Source of the DNA: Deltaproteobacteria bacterium
GTDB taxonomy: Bacteria; UBA10199; DSSB01
Assembly: GCA_021414045.1 (NCBI GenBank)
Contig: JAIOPF010000201.1
Coordinates: 1 to 13,754 of the forward strand
DNA: 13,754 bases
Direction of reading: 5' to 3'
Below the pieces are notes generated by a model. It ran no database searches and had not been told where the DNA came from. It worked only from the letters and a program-made list of their open reading frames with translations. Below, piece by piece: positions 1-4,735 of this stretch (its first letter is position 1; each line of letters begins with the position of its first letter). The position numbers and the translations under genes are program-made.

Positions 1-1
1 A

Positions 2-148
2 GAGGAAGCCAAGGCCAATCACCTGACGTATCACTTCCACGGCCGGACTTCTCAAGGCCAAGGCGGGCACATTCTCGGCTTTCAAAACGCGGGGCCGGTG
101 ACGGTGCGTTGGCAGGAGGCGTCGGAGGTGGTGGTGTTGCATCCTTAA
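2..148 (+). CDS. C-terminal end of an unidentified protein (partial)
   Basis: An open frame enters from the left edge and ends at TAA 146-148, giving 48 residues that finish in VVVLHP. The piece includes HFHGRTSQGQGGHIL and looks like ordinary coding sequence: the third codon positions are mostly G or C. I do not recognise a family, and the missing upstream part would be needed to name it. The 80 bp between it and the Fic gene are much more AT-rich, consistent with a gene boundary. It could be a chance open frame, but it stays open through all of the available sequence and has a protein-like composition. Confidence 0.5.
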   Translation, partial: EEAKANHLTYHFHGRTSQGQGGHILGFQNAGPVTVRWQEASEVVVLHP

Positions 149-159
149 AGGAAGCTGAC

Positions 160-228
160 TTTACTATCATTCCAAGCTAGTAAATTATTCTTTACTTTCA
201 TCAAAACCAAGTTAAGCTTACTTTACTA
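160..228 (+). promoter_or_regulatory. TTTACTA repeat cluster, candidate operator of the Fic gene
   Basis: TTTACTA occurs at 160-166 and again at 222-228, touching the ATG. Its reverse complement TAGTAAA lies at 178-184, so 160-184 is an inverted repeat with an 11-base spacer. A partial copy, TTTACT, lies at 191-196. The palindrome TAAGCTTA is at 213-220. The stretch is strikingly AT-rich compared with the flanks. There is no Shine-Dalgarno sequence before the ATG, so the last box occupies the translation-initiation region. The Fic protein carries a C-terminal winged helix, so autoregulation through these boxes is a reasonable inference. No -35/-10 pair could be assigned with confidence. Confidence 0.45.
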
Positions 229-1404
229 ATGAAACGCATCACCGGAAAATACGAAAGGGTTACCGCCGCCGGAGAGGGCTTTTCCGCCTTCATTCCCCAT
301 CCGCTGCCCCCTTCCAAGCCAAAGCTTCACTTGGACAAAGCAATCTTGGATACCCTTCAAAAAGCTGAGCAAGGACTGGCGCGACTCGAATTGGCTGGAG
401 AGATGGTACCTTCCTTGAATTGGTTTATCTACGCCTTCGTTAGGAAAGAAGCCGTCACCTCCTCCCAAATCGAAGGCACGCAAGCCACCTTGATCGATTT
501 GATCAATTTTGAGGCGGAAGAAAACATCACCAAAAAGGATGACGCGGATGTTGAAGAAATCTGCAACTACCTGGACGCCCTCAAATACGCCCGAGCCGAA
601 GTTCGTCGGAAAAACGGGCTTCCGCTGTCGATGCGTCTCCTAAACGAAACCCACCACCGATTGATGAAGGGAGTTCGAGGCAAGACGAAGCAACCGGGCG
701 AAATTCGCCGCAGTCAGAACTGGATCGGGGGAGCACGACCCGGAACGGCAATCTTCGTCCCACCTCCGTCGAATCGATTGATCGAATTGCTGGGGAACTT
801 CGAGAAATATATCCACGCCGAAGACGACCTTCCACCATTGATCCGAGCCGGATTATTGCACGTTCAATTCGAAACCATTCATCCCTACCTCGACGGTAAT
901 GGACGCATTGGCCGTCTATTGATCGCCCTGCTACTCGAACATTGGAATTTACTGTCCGAGCCCTTGCTGTACCTCAGCCTCTATTTCAAGCGACACCGCG
1001 ACGAATATTACCGAAAACTGGCTTCCGTCCGCACAGAAGGGGACTGGGAAGGCTGGAATGCGTTTTTTCTGAACGGAGTCGCCACGATCTCGGAGGAGGC
1101 GGTGTCCCTGGCGCGCCATCTCTTCGCCATGGTCACCAAGGATCGCGAAAGGCTCATGGGGACGTCCGAAGCAACGGTCGTCTCCCTTCGGTTATTTGAA
1201 CTACTACCGCTGCATCCCATCGTGACCATGCCCGGGGTCGTGAAGCTTTTGGAAACCACCAAGCCAACGGCCATCAAGGCCATCACGCTTTTGGAAAAAC
1301 TTGGCATCTTATCGGAGTCCAGCGGACGCAAGCGGGATAGAACTTTTTGCTATTCGGGGTATTTGGAGAAGCTGAGGGTGGGGACGGAGTTGGCGGCATC
1401 CTGA
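229..1404 (+). CDS. Fic family protein (AMPylating enzyme) with C-terminal winged helix
   Basis: The 391-residue protein has the Fic core motif HPYLDGNGRIGR at residues 218-229, complete with the catalytic His and the Asp, Asn and Arg that bind the ATP phosphates. An inhibitory-helix motif of the S-x-x-x-E-G type (SSQIEG, residues 78-83) lies before the core, as in class II, self-inhibited Fic proteins. The first ~60 residues, with the FIPHPLPP segment, match the usual N-terminal Fic domain. Residues ~312-375 form a predicted winged helix. Family members transfer AMP, and sometimes other nucleotide moieties, from ATP to hydroxyl groups of target proteins in the cytoplasm; Glu82 would hold the enzyme off. 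The start is chosen because the family N-terminus begins here, though no ribosome binding site is visible. No antitoxin gene is adjacent. Base composition is somewhat more AT-rich than the genes to the right, which could reflect transfer. The target is unknown. Confidence 0.93.
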   Translation: MKRITGKYERVTAAGEGFSAFIPHPLPPSKPKLHLDKAILDTLQKAEQGLARLELAGEMVPSLNWFIYAFVRKEAVTSSQIEGTQATLIDLINFEAEENITKKDDADVEEICNYLDALKYARAEVRRKNGLPLSMRLLNETHHRLMKGVRGKTKQPGEIRRSQNWIGGARPGTAIFVPPPSNRLIELLGNFEKYIHAEDDLPPLIRAGLLHVQFETIHPYLDGNGRIGRLLIALLLEHWNLLSEPLLYLSLYFKRHRDEYYRKLASVRTEGDWEGWNAFFLNGVATISEEAVSLARHLFAMVTKDRERLMGTSEATVVSLRLFELLPLHPIVTMPGVVKLLETTKPTAIKAITLLEKLGILSESSGRKRDRTFCYSGYLEKLRVGTELAAS

Positions 1405-1615
1405 ATATGCCCATTATTCCCGATAACTTTCACCGCTCACACCTCGAAGCTGGGCAAACAGCCATGGCCCATCCGAGACAGGTTTTTTGGATCAAGTAAA
1501 ACGACCCGTACGATCTACGACCGTATGGAAAGGCAAGGAACCTATTCTCCCGTCGAAAGACAAAAAAGGGCTCCTGGTGCCCATTATAGAGAAGTGCGTT
1601 TGAAATTCGAACGGG
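1405..1615. other. Intergenic stretch between the Fic gene and the tRNA terminator
   Basis: No convincing gene is present. The Fic reading frame stays open after its TGA until it runs into the tRNA sequence, and a 30-codon frame occurs at 1407-1499, but neither has a ribosome binding site or recognisable content. On the minus strand a short GGGC/GCCC hairpin (about 1568-1582) followed by a run of T could be a weak second terminator behind the tRNA. Confidence 0.4.
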
Positions 1616-1654
1616 TAATAAAAAAGCCGTTCTCCCTCACAGGAAAACGGCTTT
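1616..1654 (-). terminator. Intrinsic terminator of tRNA-Asn
   Basis: Read on the minus strand, AAAGCCGTT (1654-1646) pairs perfectly with AACGGCTTT (1631-1623) around a 14-base loop, and the stem runs into TTTATTA. It begins 9 bases after the tRNA discriminator base, so it ends the tRNA transcript. A 9-bp stem followed by a T-rich tail is a standard rho-independent terminator. Confidence 0.85.
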
Positions 1655-1662
1655 CGGATGGG

Positions 1663-1735
1663 CTCCGGCTGCAGGACTCGAACCTGCGACCTAGCGGTTA
1701 ACAGCCGCTTGCTCTACCGACTGAGCTAAGCCGGA
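1663..1735 (-). tRNA. tRNA-Asn (anticodon GTT)
   Basis: The minus strand folds as a complete 73-base cloverleaf. The acceptor stem is TCCGGCT/AGCCGGA, the D-arm is GCTC...GAGC, the anticodon stem is AGCGG/CCGCT with loop CTGTTAA, and the T-arm is GCAGG-TTCGAGT-CCTGC, followed by discriminator G. The anticodon at loop positions 34-36 is GTT, so it reads AAC and AAU (Asn). The CCA end is not encoded; CCC follows the discriminator. G34 of GUN anticodons (Asn, Asp, His, Tyr) is the site of queuosine, and queF lies further right in this window. The gene stands alone, with its own candidate promoter, leader hairpin and terminator. Confidence 0.97.
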
Positions 1736-1737
1736 AT

Positions 1738-1778
1738 AAACCTTCAAGGAAGCCCGGGGCTTCCGAATCGAAGGGTTT
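1738..1778 (-). other. Leader hairpin directly upstream of tRNA-Asn
   Basis: An inner perfect arm pair, GGAAGCC (1748-1754) and GGCTTCC (1758-1764), has a 3-base loop. It is nested in outer arms AAACC-TTC (1738-1745) and GAAGGGTTT (1770-1778), which pair with a one-base bulge. On the minus transcript this structure ends two bases before the mature 5' end of the tRNA and would make up nearly the whole leader if transcription starts near 1776. It has no T-tail and so is not a terminator. A role in RNase P processing or leader folding is only an inference. Confidence 0.5.
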
Positions 1779-1780
1779 CC

Positions 1781-1809
1781 CTGGTACCTAATCTGGCTGG
1801 GGCTGTCAA
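1781..1809 (-). promoter_or_regulatory. Candidate promoter of tRNA-Asn
   Basis: The minus strand carries a perfect -35 box TTGACA (1809-1804), a 17-base spacer, then TACCAG (1786-1781), which matches the -10 consensus at only three positions. Location and spacing fit a start near 1776, just before the leader hairpin. The -10 match is weak, so the call rests mainly on the -35 box and the context. Confidence 0.45.
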
Positions 1810-1958
1810 TCTTCCACTAATAGCCGCTATTTAACGAGGTATCCCGAGGAATTTACGGATCGGGGTTTTAGAAATTCCAAACATTCCCTCACCAATTAAT
1901 TCGAGATTCCGCGAGCTTGCTCTTGATTTTTGGGGGTAATTTTGGTTCTTCCCTCCCC

Positions 1959-3170
1959 ATGACCGAAGCCGTCTCCCTCAACCACAACCTGACCCCCTAT
2001 TTCAAAGACCTTAGCCAGGCCAAAGATTCCAAGGAATTGAAAAAGCACCCGCTTTACCAAAAGGTCTATCCCGAGATCGAGGCCGTGCTCCGGGGTTACG
2101 AGACCGGCTCTTTCGCCTCGCCCGCCCCGGCCAAGCCCTTTTACCGGGCCGTCACCTGGAACATCGAGCGCGGCATCGAATTCGAGGGCATCCTCCACAC
2201 CCTGCAAAACCACCCCATCCTCAAGGATGCGGACATCCTCTTCATCCCCGAGACCGACGTCGGAATGGTCCGCTCGGCGAACCGTAACGTCGCCCGGGAG
2301 TTGGCCGAAGCGCTAAAGCTGTACTATTATTTCGTCCCGACTTACCTCAACCTCTGCAAGGGCAACGGCACCGAGGATCATTTCGAAGGCGACAACACCC
2401 TGGCCATCCACGGCAATGCCATCCTCTCGCGCTACCCGCTCAAGGATTTCCACAACATCCCGCTGCACAACGCCAAGGACAAGTTCAAGGGCAAGGAAAA
2501 ACGCCTCGGCTCGCAGCAGGCCATGGCATGCACCGTCGTGCTGCCGCAGGGCGAGATGCGCGCGATCTGCGCCCACTTGGACGCCCATTCCAGCAAGCGG
2601 CACCGCCGCGACCAGATGCGCACCATCATGAATTATGTCGACCGCCTGCCCCAACTGCCCGCTCTATTCGGCGGCGACCTGAACACCACGACTTACAATT
2701 CGCGCAGCGCCTTCTGGATGATTTTTGGATTTTGGGTGCGGGTGGCCATGGGGGTCCGGCGCGTCATCGCCAAGGTCTACCCCTACCCCGACCGCCTCTT
2801 CGAGAAGGGCCTGTTCAAGACCTTCGGCAAGCACGGCTTCAATTATCTCGATTGGAACGAAGACGGCGTCTGCACCCTGCACTACCACGTGGCGGACTTA
2901 AAAAAGATCAAGAACCTCCGCGACCTCGTGCCCAACTGGTGCTTCAAATTCATCGATTGGGCCTGCGCCAAGAACGAGGGACGCTGCAGCTTCAAGATCG
3001 ACTGGTTCGCGGCCAAAAAGCTGAGTTTGGTCCATGAGACCGACCGCTTTCCGGGCTCGTCCATCGCGCCGGTTTCGCCCAAGGTCGTCAGCAAGCTCCA
3101 ATACCAGGGACGCGACTGTAGCGATCATGACGCCATCGTCGCCGACTTCCGCTTATCAGAAGCAATTTAG
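1959..3170 (+). CDS. Endonuclease/exonuclease/phosphatase (EEP) family protein
   Basis: From ATG 1959 the protein is 403 residues. It shows the EEP (DNase I-like) landmarks in order: WNIE at 67-70 (metal-coordinating Asn and Glu), PETD at 97-100, GNAILSRYPL at 152-161, HLD at 206-208, GGDLN at 238-242, and SDHDA at 388-392 at the end. These are the residues that bind the divalent metal and activate water in enzymes cutting phosphodiesters in DNA, RNA or phosphoinositides; the substrate here cannot be read. No signal peptide is seen, so the protein is probably cytoplasmic. The frame also allows TTG starts at 1917 and 1923, but the added residues look like untranslated sequence, and no start has a good ribosome binding site. 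A loop of about 80 residues between GGDLN and the C-terminal motif (with VAMGVRRVIAKVYPYPDRLF) is longer than in minimal family members. The stop overlaps the convergent gene by 4 bp. Confidence 0.85.
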   Translation: MTEAVSLNHNLTPYFKDLSQAKDSKELKKHPLYQKVYPEIEAVLRGYETGSFASPAPAKPFYRAVTWNIERGIEFEGILHTLQNHPILKDADILFIPETDVGMVRSANRNVARELAEALKLYYYFVPTYLNLCKGNGTEDHFEGDNTLAIHGNAILSRYPLKDFHNIPLHNAKDKFKGKEKRLGSQQAMACTVVLPQGEMRAICAHLDAHSSKRHRRDQMRTIMNYVDRLPQLPALFGGDLNTTTYNSRSAFWMIFGFWVRVAMGVRRVIAKVYPYPDRLFEKGLFKTFGKHGFNYLDWNEDGVCTLHYHVADLKKIKNLRDLVPNWCFKFIDWACAKNEGRCSFKIDWFAAKKLSLVHETDRFPGSSIAPVSPKVVSKLQYQGRDCSDHDAIVADFRLSEAI

Positions 3171-3517
3171 GAAGAGATTTTCTGCGTCTCGAGGAGCTGG
3201 TCTTTCAAGGACTCGGAGACCTCGAATTTGCCGCTTTGAGCACAGGTCTTCACCCATTCACAGAGACTGTGGATGCGGTCGGGATCGGAAACCTTTTTGA
3301 AAAGGTAAGACTTGTCCTGATCCTTGACCTCGACGCAGTGGTAATGCTCGCAATAATTGAAGCAATTCTGCTGCTTGAATTCGGGCGTGGCCGCCCCCAA
3401 TCCCTTGAACTCTTTCCGGTACACTTCTTCCACCGAATCGGTCGCGGCGAAAACGCCCTGACCGTAATTGTCCCGGACGCAGGTATTACAGAGGGTGATC
3501 TGAAGTTTTTTGGCCAT
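3167..3517 (-). CDS. DUF1636-like Cys-rich metal-binding protein
   Basis: A 116-residue soluble protein with Cys at 10, 13, 52, 56, 61, 86 and 92. The arrangement is an N-terminal strand ending in CNTC, then NCFNYCEHYHC (51-61), followed by SYLFKKVSDPDRI. This matches the pattern of DUF1636, a thioredoxin-fold family predicted to bind metal or an Fe-S cluster: C-x2-C, then C-x3-C-x4-C, then a Y-x-F/DP segment. The function is not established for the family. The start is supported by GGAG and AAGGA just upstream of ATG (minus strand, about 3520-3530). The gene is convergent with the EEP gene and shares four bases with its end. I assign the family from remembered motif layout, so the name is moderately sure; the Cys clustering itself is directly visible. 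Confidence 0.7.
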   Translation of the reverse strand: MAKKLQITLCNTCVRDNYGQGVFAATDSVEEVYRKEFKGLGAATPEFKQQNCFNYCEHYHCVEVKDQDKSYLFKKVSDPDRIHSLCEWVKTCAQSGKFEVSESLKDQLLETQKISS

Positions 3518-3644
3518 ATTCCTTACTCCGTTGATTCGAGGGCCCTCCTTAAAACGAAGCGAGGTTTTTGGGAAGCCCGAATTATTTTATTGGATGCCGG
3601 GCCGGGCTTTAAGTTATGAAGATCCTTCAAATAAGGAGGCGTCG

Positions 3645-4205
3645 ATGTTGACCAAAAAATCCCTGATCGCCCTGTTCCTGAGCTTCGGATTATGCACCGC
3701 CTGTTTCGGGCAAAAGCATGAATCCAAAGAGACAGTGACCGCCCCACCCCCCGCCGCCTCTTCCAGTAGCCCGGCCGCTAAACCCGCGGAAGCTCCAGCG
3801 ACCGCCCCCGCGGCGGCCCCGACTCTGGCTACTCCTATCGATGCGGTAAAAGGATTCTACGACGCCGTCTCCAAAGAACAATACGACGTGGCCTGGGCAA
3901 CCCTAACCAAGGCCAGCCAAGATAAATTCATCACCATGGTCTCCACCGACGAAAAAATGGAACCGGCCAAGGTACGCGAGCTTTTCGAGCAGACCCAAAC
4001 CCCGATCCGCATCGGCTTTTGGCGCAGCTTCCGCAATTCCTCCAAGCTGGACCTCGTCGCCCCCGCCGCCACCTACAAGGTGCTCAACGAAGGGCCTGAC
4101 CAGGCCGAGGTCGAGATGACCTCCGGCGATGTGGTGCTGAAGTCCAAGGCCTTCAAAGAGGGCGGTCAGTGGAAGATGGGCTACGTCGAAACCTTCCTGC
4201 CTTAA
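3645..4205 (+). CDS. Probable lipoprotein with Pro/Ala linker and DUF4878/NTF2-like domain
   Basis: ATG 3645 is preceded by a perfect AAGGAGG (3633-3639) five bases away, giving 186 residues; a longer open frame upstream is not needed. Residues 1-19 form a signal peptide (KK then a hydrophobic core) ending at CTAC, with Cys20 as the likely lipidated residue. The lipobox is imperfect because Cys rather than Leu is at -3. Residues ~31-64 are a Pro/Ala/Ser-rich tether. Residues ~65-186 (PIDAVKGFYDAVSKEQYDVA through to GQWKMGYVETFLP) resemble the cystatin/NTF2-like DUF4878 fold found in secreted bacterial lipoproteins, whose ligand is generally unknown. The protein is expected on the periplasmic side of a membrane. 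The last four bases are shared with the convergent gene. Confidence 0.82.
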   Translation: MLTKKSLIALFLSFGLCTACFGQKHESKETVTAPPPAASSSSPAAKPAEAPATAPAAAPTLATPIDAVKGFYDAVSKEQYDVAWATLTKASQDKFITMVSTDEKMEPAKVRELFEQTQTPIRIGFWRSFRNSSKLDLVAPAATYKVLNEGPDQAEVEMTSGDVVLKSKAFKEGGQWKMGYVETFLP

Positions 4206-4717
4206 CGGATATTTTCATTGTAGACGCGGACGCGTTCTATCGATTTACGGTCCGGCGCGTAGAAATATTCGGCGAAGTAATCGTCGGTATATCGCGCGTC
4301 TAGTCCACCGTGCGGCGGCGCGCAGGGTTCGTTGCCCGCTGTGATGGCCTGGCGATGCGTCGGAGGCCTGGTGCCCGCGATGGGCGCCACCTGAATCACC
4401 AATCTCTCCGCCTCGGCTTTGCCGATCGGAGCCGCCGGTTCGAACTCCACCATCGCAATCACCTGGGTGTCCAACTGATAGACGGGATGAAAGTAAGCCG
4501 CTTGAAGCTTGATCCCCTTGCCGCTCATGGGAATATAACGATGGCCCTTGAGACAGGCGGTGGTCCCTTGGGTGGTGGGTTGGACCTGGTAACCCTTCTC
4601 CTGGGCCCAAGCGGCGACTTCGGTCTCGCCGCCGCCGAGAATATCGGCCGCATGCGCGGAAATCGCCGTCAATAAAAGGGCTAACCCAAACGCCATTTGA
4701 AGGGATTTCGTCTTCAT
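4202..4717 (-). CDS. Secreted protein of unknown function
   Basis: A 171-residue protein with a clear Sec signal peptide (MKTKSLQMAFGLALLLTAIS) and probable cleavage after AHA (residue 23). The mature part contains KGYQVQPTTQGTTACLKGH and AGNEPCAPPHGG, with Cys at 55 and 132 that could form one disulfide in the periplasm. The C-terminal part is rich in Tyr and Asp (YTDDYFAEYFYAP). I recognise no family. GAGG lies seven bases before the ATG. The start follows the 978-residue gene by only 18 bp on the same strand, so it is probably the last gene of that operon. Its TAA shares TTAA (4202-4205) with the stop of the convergent lipoprotein gene. Confidence 0.8.
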   Translation of the reverse strand: MKTKSLQMAFGLALLLTAISAHAADILGGGETEVAAWAQEKGYQVQPTTQGTTACLKGHRYIPMSGKGIKLQAAYFHPVYQLDTQVIAMVEFEPAAPIGKAEAERLVIQVAPIAGTRPPTHRQAITAGNEPCAPPHGGLDARYTDDYFAEYFYAPDRKSIERVRVYNENIR

Positions 4718-4735
4718 CTCAACCTCGCCAAATTC

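Noticed and set aside
1407..1499. 30-codon plus-strand open frame (starts MPIIPDNFHRS)
   Set aside because: No ribosome binding site, no recognisable content, and it lies in a stretch without coding character.
1405..1701. The Fic reading frame remains open for about 98 codons after its TGA
   Set aside because: The Fic C-terminus is already typical in length, and the extension runs into the tRNA gene, giving the LQDSNLRP peptide known from spurious translation of tRNA genes.
1663..1735. tRNA as an integration site for a mobile element carrying the Fic gene
   Set aside because: No integrase, no repeated copy of the tRNA 3' end and no other element gene is present in the window.
1917..1958. 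Upstream TTG start for the EEP protein
   Set aside because: The 14 extra residues do not resemble the family N-terminus, and the TTG has no ribosome binding site; ATG 1959 is preferred.
3510..3644. N-terminal extension of the lipoprotein frame
   Set aside because: ATG 3645 has a perfect AAGGAGG at good spacing and begins a signal peptide; the extension would bury it.
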